Shown here piece by piece: positions 1 through 7,675 of a stretch of 35,431 nucleotides of DNA. The position numbers and the translations under genes are program-made. This DNA comes from Bacillus sp. EB600 (GTDB lineage Bacteria; Bacillota; Bacilli; Bacillales; Cytobacillaceae), in assembly GCF_024494385.1 (NCBI RefSeq), contig NZ_JAEVLT010000043.1:1-35431 (forward strand), read 5' to 3'. Within the stretch, counting starts at the first letter, position 1, and each line of letters opens with the position of its first letter. The notes beneath the pieces were generated by a model. That model ran no database searches. It was given only the letters and a program-made list of their open reading frames with translations, and was not told the DNA's origin.

Positions 1-18
1 GTTTGCAAACTAAACTTT

Positions 19-108
19 TCATTTGTTCTGGAGAATAGCTATTACGACAGCCTGTTCTTCCTGACCATTCCCCATGATTGTTACATGATACCTTGTTCTT
101 CTTTCCAT
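19..108 (-). CDS. Possible 29-residue peptide, unrecognised
   Basis: A short reading frame starts at an ATG about 9 bases after a GAGG-like site and encodes MERRTRYHVTIMGNGQEEQ followed by ten more residues. It is basic at the N terminus and hydrophobic near the end. I do not recognise a family. The frame is open for a further 34 codons upstream of this ATG. It may be a small real gene or the tail of a decayed one; confidence is low. Confidence 0.22.
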   Translation of the reverse strand: MERRTRYHVTIMGNGQEEQAVVIAILQNK

Positions 109-296
109 TAAAAATCGCCTCACTATGAAATAAAATATGTTACTCTTGATATATCCACCTAGCATACACAAAAAAAGAGTGACAATTTTAGCCACTCTCA
201 ACAAAAGCACTTTAAAATTTTTATTAAAAGATAATTAGGAGAATTTTTGATTATGTGATACTCTTTATTTACCATTTGATTTACTTGTTTACATGT

Positions 297-330
297 GCCC
301 TACTCATTCGTGAGTGGGGCTCCTTGTTTT
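297..330 (+). terminator. Hairpin with TTCG loop and T-rich tail
   Basis: A 10-bp stem (297-306 with 311-320, one G-T wobble) closes a TTCG tetraloop and is followed by a T-rich run to 330. This is a good intrinsic terminator for rightward transcription entering from outside the window. No rightward gene is visible before it. Confidence 0.5.
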
Positions 331-369
331 AAAAGAAAAAATAAAAAACAGACTCCATGTAGAGCCTGT
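331..369 (-). terminator. Intrinsic terminator of the cold shock gene
   Basis: Read leftwards, bases 362-369 pair with 348-355 (8 bp with one wobble) around a 6-base loop, followed by a T-rich tract across 347-331. It begins about 20 bases after the stop codon of the cold shock gene. Confidence 0.75.
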
Positions 370-387
370 TTATTTTGTTCTTAATTA

Positions 388-588
388 TTAAGCTTTACGC
401 ACGTTAGCTGCTTGAGCTCCACGTTGACCTTGCTCAACGTCAAAAGTAACTGTTTGACCTTCGTCTAAAGATTTGAAACCTTCGCCTTGGATCGCTGAGA
501 AATGAACGAATACGTCTTCTCCGCCTTCACGCTCGATAAATCCGAAACCTTTTTCTGCGTTAAACCATTTTACTTTACCTTGTTCCAT
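388..588 (-). CDS. Cold shock protein, CspA/CspB family
   Basis: Encodes a 66-residue single-domain cold shock protein, a nucleic-acid chaperone that binds single-stranded RNA and DNA. The two RNA-binding motifs are intact: KGFGFI at residues 13-18 and VFVHF at 26-30, with the usual KVKWFN start at residues 5-10. Length equals the family norm. An upstream in-frame ATG at 654 exists, but the start at 588 is chosen because it follows an AGGAGG site (596-601) with good spacing and matches the family N terminus. A terminator follows the gene and a structured leader precedes it. Confidence 0.95.
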   Translation of the reverse strand: MEQGKVKWFNAEKGFGFIEREGGEDVFVHFSAIQGEGFKSLDEGQTVTFDVEQGQRGAQAANVRKA

Positions 589-595
589 TTTGTTT

Positions 596-738
596 CCTCC
601 TGCTGTGTGCTTTGCACACAATGTGTTACTATCCTTGCACTCAGTGATCATCAAGACGAAAAGTTAATCTTATACTATCCTTAACACCGAACAAAAATAA
701 TTCTTCTAAAGTTTAACATTGTATAAAAGTATTTGCAA
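596..738 (-). promoter_or_regulatory. Cold shock gene promoter and structured 5' leader
   Basis: Read leftwards, a -35-like TTGCAA (733-738) and a -10-like TAAACT (710-715) are 17 bases apart, giving a leader of roughly 110 bases, as long as is usual for csp mRNAs. A 7-bp hairpin (604-610 with 614-620, three-base loop) sits two bases before the AGGAGG ribosome site (596-601). It could modulate ribosome access with temperature; that function is inference. Confidence 0.5.
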
Positions 739-807
739 GAAAACATAAATACAACCATTTTTGCCACTCTCAAATTTTACACATGGTTTTAGATTCTTAT
801 ATTGTTC

Positions 808-831
808 TTATTCAAGTAAAGCACCTGTTAG
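808..831 (+). repeat. Truncated copy of the dispersed palindromic repeat
   Basis: TTATTCAAGTAAAGCACC matches the left half of a repeat family scattered over the window (compare 34248-34280, 16001-16031, 31309-31339). The copy stops about where the IS110 element should begin, so the element may have inserted into this repeat. Confidence 0.45.
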
Positions 832-834
832 TCA

Positions 835-1040
835 TGAAGCGCAAAAATCAGCGCTTCACCACAGAGAATGAAAATGGTCACGAACCGTCAATACTGATTC
901 TACGGCTGGGAGAGGAAGGTCGCGCGTTAGAGCCCATCCGTTAGTCTGACTCCACCGACCACGGTGCACCACTGACTGTCGCTCCCTTACGGGAAGCACG
1001 CATGGTAGATTAATCCTATTCTGGTTGTTGCACCAGCCTC
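835..1040 (+). ncRNA. Candidate IS110 bridge RNA (seekRNA)
   Basis: IS110-group elements encode a guide (bridge) RNA in the non-coding end just upstream of the transposase; this segment has that position. It starts with a perfect 8-bp stem-loop (835-842 with 851-858, 8-base loop), like the 5' stem-loop of known bridge RNAs. Further hairpins are at 953-957/962-966, 981-997 and 1021-1025/1032-1036. The GC content is visibly above that of the flanks and there is no reading frame. The 7-mer GTTAGTC is shared by the left flank (827-833) and the RNA (940-946), a weak guide candidate. Boundaries and folding are my reading by eye. Confidence 0.55.
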
Positions 1041-1075
1041 TAATTATAATGATCGCGGTAGAAAGGATGTTTTCA

Positions 1076-2298
1076 ATGGATGTAGTCATTGAAAGAGCAT
1101 GCGGTATGGATGTTCATAAGGACAATATTACTGCCTGTATTTTGACACCTGAAGGAAAGGAGATTCAAACGTTCTCTACTAAAACTGTATTTCTATTACA
1201 GTTGGTTGACTCGATTAAACAACATAATTGTACCCATGTAGCCATGGAAAGTACGAGTGTTTATTGGAAGCCTATTGTGAATTTACTAGAAGCTGAGGAT
1301 ATCGAGTTTTTAGTGGTGAATGCCCAACATATGAAGGCTGTTCCAGGACGAAAGACAGATGCGAAGGATGCAGAATGGATCGCCAAACTTCTTCGCCATG
1401 GACTTCTTAAAGCCAGTTATATCCCTGACCGAAATCAACGTGAATTGCGTGAACTCGTTCGATATCGTCGAAGTATTATCGAGGAGCGTGCCAGGCAACA
1501 TAATCGAATCCAAAAAGTGTTAGAAGGCGCGAACATTAAGTTGGGATCTGTGGTTTCAGATGTGTTGGGTGTTTCAGCACGAGATATGCTTGATGCCATT
1601 GCCAATGGTGAAGAGGACCCTGAAAAACTAGCAAACTTCGCTCGACGCAGCATGAAGAAGAAGAAAGAAGAGCTGGAACTCGCCCTAAAAGGCTATATCA
1701 ATTCACATCAACGCCTCATGTTAAAGACCATTTTAGGTCATATTGATTTTCTTACTGAGCAAATCGAGATGCTTGATAAGGAAGTTGCGGACAGAGTCAG
1801 CTCCCATCAAGAAGATGTATCACGATTGGATTCGATTCCCGGTATAGCAACCAGAGTGGCTGAGCAAATTCTATCTGAATTGGGACTGATGTGAAGAAAC
1901 AATTCTCCACTGCAGCTCATATGTGTTCTTGGGCAGGATTAGTTCCTGGGCAAAATGAAAGTGCTGGAAAAAGAAAATCAGCCAAAACTAAAAAAGGAAA
2001 TAAGTATTTAAGATCGGCGTTAACAGAAGCAGCTCATTCAGTAAGAGGATCCAAAAACTATCTCGGAGCACTGTATAGACGTACAGCATCCCGAAAGGGT
2101 AAGAAACGTGCTGGTATTGTAGTCGCTCACGCAATGTTACGTATCTCTTATTATCTCTTAACCCGAAAAGAAATGTATATAGACTTAGGCGAAGACTACT
2201 TTGATAAGCAGAGACAACAATCTATCGTTCGGCATTCACTGAGACGACTCGAAAGTTTAGGATACACCGTTACGTTAGAAGAACCTAAAGCATCTTAA
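1076..2298 (+). pseudogene. IS110 transposase, interrupted by a -1 frameshift
   Basis: Two overlapping frames (1076-1893 and 1891-2298) together form one transposase of about 407 residues, the usual IS110 size. The N-terminal RuvC-like DEDD domain is intact: CGMDVHKD, the acidic AMESTSVYW motif and GRKTDAKDAEW. The C-terminal Transposase_20 domain has the expected IPGI and SWAGLVPGQNESAGK motifs and conserved serine region. The frames join at about 1888, where GGACTG-ATGTG lacks one G compared with the expected CTG-GAT-GTG. The start at 1076 has a GAAAGGA site upstream; an ATG at 1025 is possible but lacks one. DEDD and Tnp20 domains act together to exchange DNA strands under bridge-RNA guidance. 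Confidence 0.85.
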
Positions 2299-2370
2299 TC
2301 CAGTCACTTTCTAAACCATAGATCAATGAATCTGGCGCTCTCCCCTTTTAAAAAAAATGAATGGGCTGCG

Positions 2371-2408
2371 TCTTCTTTAGTAATGCCATTTTCCCAATGT
2401 TAAAGAAG
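2371..2408. repeat. Dispersed palindromic repeat, diverged copy
   Basis: Perfect 8-bp inverted arms CTTCTTTA (2372-2379) and TAAAGAAG (2401-2408) flank a 21-base centre containing a CCC core. Read leftwards this resembles the CTTCTTCAACAATCGGG end of the repeat copies near 34.2 kb and 35.1 kb. It lies just outside the right end of the IS110 element. Confidence 0.4.
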
Positions 2409-2502
2409 TTAATTTTCATGGTAGTTTAAGTATATTTCTTCACAATACTAAAAATATTTACTCCTAGGCATTTCTTTAAAAGATTGAAAAATGATTTAGA
2501 AA

Positions 2503-3048
2503 TCATTGCACTTTGTACATTAAATAAATTTGATTTGCTATATAATCTGAACTAAAATGAAGTCCCTTCCTTATCCACCACATGATGATACCTACCAATG
2601 AGGCTGTTTTAATATCAATCGCAACATAATTAGCAGGTAAATCCGCCTTGGTATTCTTCCTTCTTGTTTCTAGTAATTGCTTTAATAAAAAAAACAATTG
2701 CTCCTCAAATTGATTCATTTTAAATAAAATAAGTAAATAATTTCGATGGATATATAAATAATCGAGCAATTGTGTTAGCTGTTGTTTTTCTGATAAATCT
2801 TTTGCTTGTATTAAATCAACAATTCTATCAGAAAGCTCATGTAATATCTCATCGGTGATTTGCGTTAGTAAATCTTGAATATCCTGATAATGTAAGTAAA
2901 ATGTTGTCCGATTTAATCCTGCTTTGGCTGCGACCTTCTGAACAGTTAAATTTGAAATAGTGGAGTCCTCTGAAAGAAGCGAAAAGACAGCATTTTTAAA
3001 CATTTCTCTTGAACGAATTGTACGAGGATCTTCTTTTTTTATAGACAT
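2503..3048 (-). CDS. TetR/AcrR-family transcriptional regulator
   Basis: A 181-residue TetR-type repressor. The N-terminal helix-turn-helix is clear at about residues 34-58 (LTVQKVAAKAGLNRTTFYLH). The C-terminal part is an alpha-helical ligand and dimer domain of the type often found in Firmicutes regulators beside exporters. It is divergent from the multidrug-type transporter at 3220, with about 170 bases between the two starts, so it most likely represses that transporter and itself. The start ATG at 3048 follows an AAGGAG site. The inducer cannot be read from sequence. Confidence 0.9.
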   Translation of the reverse strand: MSIKKEDPRTIRSREMFKNAVFSLLSEDSTISNLTVQKVAAKAGLNRTTFYLHYQDIQDLLTQITDEILHELSDRIVDLIQAKDLSEKQQLTQLLDYLYIHRNYLLILFKMNQFEEQLFFLLKQLLETRRKNTKADLPANYVAIDIKTASLVGIIMWWIRKGLHFSSDYIANQIYLMYKVQ

Positions 3049-3113
3049 TTTAAACTCCTTTATCGATTTTTTTTGACTTTCTCATCATGATATATATTCT
3101 ATGTTGATTAGTG

Positions 3114-3134
3114 AACAGTTTAAAAAAAACTGTT
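3114..3134. promoter_or_regulatory. Candidate TetR operator
   Basis: AACAGTTT (3114-3121) and AAACTGTT (3127-3134) form a perfect 8-bp inverted repeat with a 5-base A-tract between them. It lies in the intergenic region shared by the TetR gene and the exporter, the normal place for a TetR-family operator. No other equally good palindrome is visible in that gap. Confidence 0.55.
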
Positions 3135-3219
3135 TATGGTCAGGAACATATAGTTTTGTTATTATGGATTTTATCGACACAATGTTGAGAAATCAAGTAT
3201 AGAATAAAGGGGTTTATGA

Positions 3220-4695
3220 ATGAATAAGGAAATCACAGAAAAAAGTAAAAAAATAATATTAATTATTCTGATTGCAGGCTGTTTTTTATCAACCTTAAAT
3301 CAAACTCTATTAAATGTTGCATTGAGTAGTTTCATGGACATATTTGATGTAAAAGCCGCAATTGTACAATGGTTATCAACAGGCTATATGCTAGTAAACG
3401 GCGTTTTAGTGACGATTACGGCTTTTTTAATGAAACAATTTTCAACAAGGCAGTTATTTATTAGCTCGATGTTCTTTTTATTAATCGGGTCTGTACTTTG
3501 TGCATGTGCTACGAATTTTGGCATACTGTTAACGGGAAGAATGATTCAAGCCATTGGGGCTGGAATTATTATCCCACTATTGATGACCGTTGTTTTATAT
3601 TTATATTCTAGCGAAAAGCGTGGAGGTATTATGGGAACAATTGGCTTTGCAATAATCTTTGCACCAGCCATCGCTCCTACATTATCTGGTTTTATTCTTG
3701 AATATGTATCATGGAGATGGCTATTTATTGGATTAGCCCCATTTCTATTAATCGTCATTGTTCTTGCGTTCAAATATTTAATGAATGTTGCAGAAACAGC
3801 AAAAGCGAAATTAGACATCGCAAGTGTCATTTTATCAACGATTGGTTTTGGAAGTATTTTATTTGGATTTAGTAGTGCAGGAAGCAAGGGATGGGATGAT
3901 TCCATTGTTATAACAACAATTATTGTCGGAGCTATCGTTACGACTCTATTCTGTTTACGTCAAATAAAATCCAACGATCCATTATTAAATTTATCTGTAT
4001 TTAAGTATAAAATTTTCACTCTCACATCGTTCATTAATATTTTAATTACGATGATTATGTATGCGGATTTAATCCTTTTACCCCTCTACTTACAGAATGG
4101 ACGAGGTTTTACAGCTTTAGAGGCAGGCTTTCTTTTATTACCTGGAGCTGTGATAAATGCCTTCTTATCACCAGTCACTGGTAGAATGTATGATAAATAC
4201 GGTGCTAGACCACTCTTTATTACAGGTTTATTATTTATCATTATTTCCATGTGGGGAGTAATAGATCTAACCGAATCCACAAGCTATATGTATTTATTGG
4301 TTCGCACCTGCATTTTACGTATTGGATTAAGCTTTATTACTATGCCTTTAAATACAGCAGGGTTGAATGCTTTACCAAGAGAATTAGGTTCACATGGTTC
4401 AGCTGTAAATAATACTGTTCGTCAATTAGCAGGTGCTATTGGAACAGCAGTTGTCATCACAGTTTATACAATTCAATCAACTTCACATGCTTCTGAGTTA
4501 TCTATTGAAAATGTAAACATTTCAGCTGTGCAACTAGCGAAGTTAGCATCGATCTTTGGTTCAAGTGATGCCTATTTATTTATGTTAGTTTTATCTTTTG
4601 TGGCGTTAATTGTTACCTTCTTTATGCCTGCTAAAAAAACAGGAAAACAAAAAAACAAGGGTAAAAAAACTGTTATACAACAAAGCGAAAGTTAA
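3220..4695 (+). CDS. DHA2-family MFS drug:proton antiporter
   Basis: A 491-residue major facilitator with about 14 predicted membrane helices, the size of DHA2 (EmrB/QacA/LmrA-like) exporters. Visible marks are TLNQTLLNVAL in helix 1, QWLSTGYML in helix 2, GRMIQAIGAGIIIP in helix 4, the antiporter motif C region (IIFAPAIAPTLSGF) in helix 5, and NNTVRQLAGAIGTA near helix 13. The ATG has an AAAGGGG site 7 bases upstream. It would pump hydrophobic compounds out of the cell using the proton gradient; the substrate is unknown. Control is probably by the divergent TetR protein. A strong terminator follows. Confidence 0.92.
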   Translation: MNKEITEKSKKIILIILIAGCFLSTLNQTLLNVALSSFMDIFDVKAAIVQWLSTGYMLVNGVLVTITAFLMKQFSTRQLFISSMFFLLIGSVLCACATNFGILLTGRMIQAIGAGIIIPLLMTVVLYLYSSEKRGGIMGTIGFAIIFAPAIAPTLSGFILEYVSWRWLFIGLAPFLLIVIVLAFKYLMNVAETAKAKLDIASVILSTIGFGSILFGFSSAGSKGWDDSIVITTIIVGAIVTTLFCLRQIKSNDPLLNLSVFKYKIFTLTSFINILITMIMYADLILLPLYLQNGRGFTALEAGFLLLPGAVINAFLSPVTGRMYDKYGARPLFITGLLFIIISMWGVIDLTESTSYMYLLVRTCILRIGLSFITMPLNTAGLNALPRELGSHGSAVNNTVRQLAGAIGTAVVITVYTIQSTSHASELSIENVNISAVQLAKLASIFGSSDAYLFMLVLSFVALIVTFFMPAKKTGKQKNKGKKTVIQQSES

Positions 4696-4731
4696 TCAGA
4701 TAACAGATATATTTACATTATGATCAAAACG

Positions 4732-4773
4732 AAAGCATATCTGAGATTTGTCAGATATGCTTTAATTTTTTAC
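4732..4773 (+). terminator. Intrinsic terminator after the MFS exporter
   Basis: A perfect 13-bp stem (4732-4744 with 4751-4763) with a 6-base loop is followed by AATTTTTTAC. It begins 37 bases after the exporter stop codon. Confidence 0.9.
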
Positions 4774-4950
4774 TTTGCAGTTTCACATGATTATTCCCTG
4801 AATAGATGACTAAGCTTATAAATAACTTTATTCACCTGAAGGTGAAACACTTGTACTCAGCTCTTTCACTTTCATCCTAATTTTATCTTTTTTGAATTAA
4901 TATATGCACTACCTTCCTCGACTAACCTGCTTCTTTAGCACAATAAGAAA

Positions 4951-4984
4951 ATGGGATCACCGCAGCCATCCCATCTTGTTACAT
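4951..4984 (-). terminator. Intrinsic terminator after the nuclease gene
   Basis: Read leftwards, ATGGGAT and ATCCCAT (4978-4984 with 4961-4967) form a perfect 7-bp stem with a 10-base loop followed by TTTCTTATTG. It starts about 20 bases past the nuclease stop codon. The rest of the 4774-5005 gap holds a 7-bp palindrome at 4831-4846 and no gene that I can see. Confidence 0.65.
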
Positions 4985-5005
4985 GTGTATAAATATCCGA
5001 TTTGT

Positions 5006-5980
5006 CTATTCACCTACTACTCCATCACCATCTCGGTCGTCCATATATTTATAGAGCCATGAATCGCGCGTAATTGGCATTTTAAAGCCAGCAGCTTTGG
5101 CTTCAGCGATCGTAACCTTTCCATTATGATTGGTATCCACCTTACTAAGATCTTCATTGCTACTTACCGTTGCGTTTGCCGGTGGCGTTGGTGGCGTACT
5201 ACTCGTACCTGTCGTTTTCCCTAAATTTTTATTCACTTCATCTGGGTTTACATTGTCAAATTCATCTGTAATGGATCTGCCCTGAATTTTGTATGTGAAT
5301 TTATAATGGTTAGGAATTTGCGTCTGAGTATTTGGATATGAAATAACTGCTACGAAATCAGTACAACCTCCTGCATCTCGAATCACTTTTTCCATATAAG
5401 CTTGATCGCCGTGCCTATTGAGAATGCTGTCTTGAGGTGTAATGTTATAGGCGTTAGATACTCCCCCAAGTGAGTCAGCAATCACATGCCCTTTATCGAA
5501 TTCTTGCCTCTCTGTACCGGGAACATTTGCTTCATCAGAATAATATCTCCCAGACGATAAAACACGTTCCGTATTCGGATTTTGGAGTGTTATATTTTTT
5601 GCCTCAACACGAATTAGTTGTCCGTATTCATTTGTAAAAGCCCAATATTCCCTTTCGCCAAACCCAATATCAACTCGGACATTCGGCTTTCTATATCCTG
5701 ACATATTTCCGCCATCTACTGCAATTAGTGTATATTTGCTGTAGTCAAAGTCACCATTAACACTTGTTATCGCTGGTGCACTAGTGGCAGGAACACTTTC
5801 ACTCGTCGTTTTTTCGGTCTCATTGTCAGGTGTACTTTTTTTGCTTTCAACAGTGGTTGTTTTCTTTTCATTTATTTTGCTTTCTGTATTATTTTGTTGT
5901 GAACAACCAGTAAATACAATTAGTAGTGAAAGGAGTAATAAAATAATTCCCCATGATTGTCGATACCACTTTTGTTGCAT
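5006..5980 (-). CDS. Secreted DNA/RNA non-specific endonuclease lipoprotein with C-terminal calcium-binding repeats
   Basis: A 324-residue lipoprotein. The signal peptide ends in a lipobox FTGC (residues about 23-26), so the protein should be anchored outside the membrane. A Ser/Thr/Lys-rich linker leads into a nuclease domain (about residues 80-230) with the motif EFDKGHVIADSLGG and a downstream NITPQDSILNRHGDQ, which carry the general-base His and metal-binding Asn expected of the beta-beta-alpha metal DNA/RNA non-specific endonucleases. After a short Pro/Thr linker the C terminus has an EF-hand-like loop (DTNHNGKVTIAEAK) and an Excalibur-like loop (DRDGDGVVGE) in which the usual Cys is Gly. 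The ATG at 5980 follows AGAGGTG. Probable role: degrading extracellular nucleic acids. Confidence 0.85.
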   Translation of the reverse strand: MQQKWYRQSWGIILLLLSLLIVFTGCSQQNNTESKINEKKTTTVESKKSTPDNETEKTTSESVPATSAPAITSVNGDFDYSKYTLIAVDGGNMSGYRKPNVRVDIGFGEREYWAFTNEYGQLIRVEAKNITLQNPNTERVLSSGRYYSDEANVPGTERQEFDKGHVIADSLGGVSNAYNITPQDSILNRHGDQAYMEKVIRDAGGCTDFVAVISYPNTQTQIPNHYKFTYKIQGRSITDEFDNVNPDEVNKNLGKTTGTSSTPPTPPANATVSSNEDLSKVDTNHNGKVTIAEAKAAGFKMPITRDSWLYKYMDDRDGDGVVGE

Positions 5981-6007
5981 ATTGCACCTCTTTTTATAAT
6001 TGAATTA

Positions 6008-6064
6008 GAATTACTTTACAATATTTGAATTACTTTACAATATTTGAATTACTTTACAATATTT
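6008..6064. repeat. Three tandem 19-bp repeats at the nuclease promoter
   Basis: The unit GAATTACTTTACAATATTT occurs three times in perfect tandem at 6008-6026, 6027-6045 and 6046-6064, followed by a partial fourth. On the coding strand of the nuclease each unit holds TTGTAA; the last one could serve as -35 with a TATAAA-like -10 just before the ribosome site. The array is therefore placed to act as operator sites or to vary promoter strength by copy number. Confidence 0.7.
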
Positions 6065-6081
6065 GAATCAATTTAATATTT

Positions 6082-6100
6082 TTGAGCCCTCCGGGCTCAA
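6082..6100. other. Perfect 8-bp palindrome
   Basis: TTGAGCCCTCCGGGCTCAA has 8-bp arms around TCC. It is GC-rich in an AT-rich intergenic region upstream of the nuclease promoter repeats. Rightwards it is followed by GGCTTTTAAA, a weak terminator tail. Function is not clear. Confidence 0.35.
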
Positions 6101-6182
6101 GGCTTTTAAAGAATAGAAAAAGGAGTACCTCTCCAAAATGTCGAATTGAGTAAGCACCACACAAACTCATAAGACTGGAGGA

Positions 6183-6320
6183 AGACTCCCTTTTTACTTA
6201 CCACGCGTTGGGTATGTAAAGAAAATCGACCCACTAAATAACACAATACAAATTCAGGATGAACTTCAATCCATCATTGATCTTGATTTCTTTTCCATTA
6301 CCAATGTAATGATCAAATAA
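6183..6320 (+). pseudogene. Remnant of a YolD-like protein (C-terminal part)
   Basis: An open stretch without a start codon encodes YVKKIDPLNNTIQIQDELQS preceded by RLPFYLPRVG and followed by an IIDLDFF ending. This resembles the C-terminal half of YolD-like proteins, which are usually encoded next to Y-family (UvrX/DinB-type) DNA polymerases in Bacillus. No polymerase is present here, so this is an orphan fragment. The family call is from memory of the pattern and is only moderately secure. Confidence 0.45.
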
Positions 6321-6530
6321 CACCGTATGGATCTATTTGACAATTAAAAAAACCGAGAATACGCAAGAGAAGAATAAAAACTTGCATATTTTCAGCTTAT
6401 TGATATTTTTAGATATTAAACACAAGCACCCGTTCACTGAACATAATACTGTTCTTATAAAAATACTCTTTAACTTCCTCGGTAAATCCGTAATCAATCT
6501 ATTTTAAGGCGGTCACTTGTATAGTTTTGT
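6321..6530. other. Non-coding gap with a possible 29-residue remnant
   Basis: On the minus strand 6409-6498 is an open stretch reading IDYGFTEEVKEYFYKNSIM and ending VLVFNI, entered directly from a TAG stop and with no usable start. It may be a gene tail that I cannot name. Nothing else is supported in this gap. Confidence 0.2.
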
Positions 6531-7505
6531 TTAGCTACTGAGTATTTCCGGTTTTTCTAACTCAAGCTGTTTCTCCCTTTTCTTTTTTATACGTTTATAT
6601 ACGAATGTTGTAAGCAAAGGGGTTAAAATTACAGAAACAATAACTGAAGCTGCTACTTGAAGCGTTGCAAGAGGGGCAATAGCCGCAAACGTTGGATCAG
6701 CCATTGCAATCGCTTTCGGAGTAGCTACCGCATTTCCTGCGGTCCCCGATGCCGCAGCTCCAGCAATTCCATTACCACCAGTCAATCTGTCGGCAATCAT
6801 ACACACTGCACTCGTCATGAACACAGTTAAAAATCCTAGAAGTATTCCACTCCACCCCGAGGATACCACGGATTTTAGGTTAATCGTATTTCCCAATGCG
6901 AAACCGAAAAACGGAAAAAATACATCTTGATGTTTCGTGCAAAATGCACGAATGTCTTTATCCAAATTCCCTAAAATCGCTCCTAAAACAATAGGAATAA
7001 CAACGGAAACCATAGACATATATGGAATAACTGCCAATCCAGCACCTGCCAGTACCAGCATCGTTAGAAAAGGTCCTGTTTCAATACTTTGTACAATATA
7101 GGAACCTGTATCATTTTCATCACCCATACTACTGGTTAATGCTATAAACAAACCACCATTGGTATCGTTCATTGCTGCAAGAACAGGCAATGCTGATAAT
7201 CCCCAAAGGTCACCATGAAATAGTTTTGCAATCGCCAGTGCAATTATAGTAGCTATGGCCACTTTTGCAAACATAATAGAAAAACCTTTTTTTAGCATAA
7301 CAGGAGTCCCTTTTAGGGTCATTTTCGTTCCTACACAAAAAAGATACGCGGCAATAAGTGTTGGAAATCCTTGGGCACCCAGCGATTGAGTGAAACCGCC
7401 AATATTAATAATCTGTGGAAAGAATGTATTAACAATGGCACCGATAAACAAAGGGATAATCATGATTCCCCCCGGTATTTTCTGGACACGCTCAAAAATT
7501 TTCAT
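6531..7505 (-). CDS. kdgT: 2-keto-3-deoxygluconate permease (KdgT family)
   Basis: A 324-residue membrane protein of the KdgT family, proton symporters for 2-keto-3-deoxygluconate and related acids. Family marks include KIPGGIMIIPLFIGA at the N terminus, AAMNDTNGGLF in the middle and AAASGTAGNAVATPKAIA near residue 250; about ten hydrophobic segments are visible. The start at 7505 is preferred over an upstream in-frame ATG at 7550 because GGGAGG lies 6 bases before it and it matches the family N terminus. It follows the oxidoreductase by about 170 bases on the same strand, with a large hairpin between. In this catabolic block the true substrate may be a different organic acid; that is inference. 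Confidence 0.88.
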   Translation of the reverse strand: MKIFERVQKIPGGIMIIPLFIGAIVNTFFPQIINIGGFTQSLGAQGFPTLIAAYLFCVGTKMTLKGTPVMLKKGFSIMFAKVAIATIIALAIAKLFHGDLWGLSALPVLAAMNDTNGGLFIALTSSMGDENDTGSYIVQSIETGPFLTMLVLAGAGLAVIPYMSMVSVVIPIVLGAILGNLDKDIRAFCTKHQDVFFPFFGFALGNTINLKSVVSSGWSGILLGFLTVFMTSAVCMIADRLTGGNGIAGAAASGTAGNAVATPKAIAMADPTFAAIAPLATLQVAASVIVSVILTPLLTTFVYKRIKKKREKQLELEKPEILSS

Positions 7506-7599
7506 AATAGCCCTCCCGTTTCTACATTCATTTGTTGATCCTAAATTCATCTAGACTAGTTTAGATACAATAAGTAAAACTCGTAATATGGTTATTCTA

Positions 7600-7640
7600 G
7601 TTACGTCCAACCCCAAAGTAAGATTTGGGATGGACATAAC
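7600..7640. other. Large imperfect hairpin between oxidoreductase and permease genes
   Basis: GTTACGTCCA...CCCAAA pairs with TTTGGGATGGACATAAC, giving about 16 paired bases with two mismatches around a short loop. There is no T-run on either side, so it is not a standard terminator. It may protect or process the mRNA between the two genes and so set different expression levels. Confidence 0.5.
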
Positions 7641-7675
7641 CAGAGGTGGGCATTACTTATATTAGCTCATTAAAA

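Larger units (their letters stand above)
832..2345 (+). mobile_element. IS110-family insertion sequence (ends approximate)
   Basis: The element consists of a structured, relatively GC-rich non-coding left segment of about 240 bases, one DEDD-type transposase frame (1076-2298) and a short right end. IS110 elements lack clear terminal inverted repeats and typically make no target duplication, so the limits here are estimates. The left limit is placed where the palindromic repeat at 808-831 breaks off; the right limit is within the 50 bases after the stop codon. The transposase frame carries a one-base deletion, so this copy is probably inactive unless the deletion is a sequence error. Confidence 0.75.

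Noticed and set aside
856..1089. Leftward 77-residue frame in the IS110 left end
   Set aside because: Low-complexity of start context, no ribosome site and it overlaps the structured bridge RNA candidate; its openness follows from the GC-richer sequence.
5784..5999. Rightward 71-residue hydrophobic frame
   Set aside because: It is the reverse of the nuclease signal peptide and Thr/Ser linker; hydrophobicity is a by-product.
6183..6320. Intact YolD/UvrX pair
   Set aside because: Only the end of a YolD-like frame is present, without start, and there is no Y-family polymerase next to it.
7600..7640. Standard terminator after the oxidoreductase
   Set aside because: The stem is strong but neither side has a T-run, so I kept it as an unexplained hairpin.
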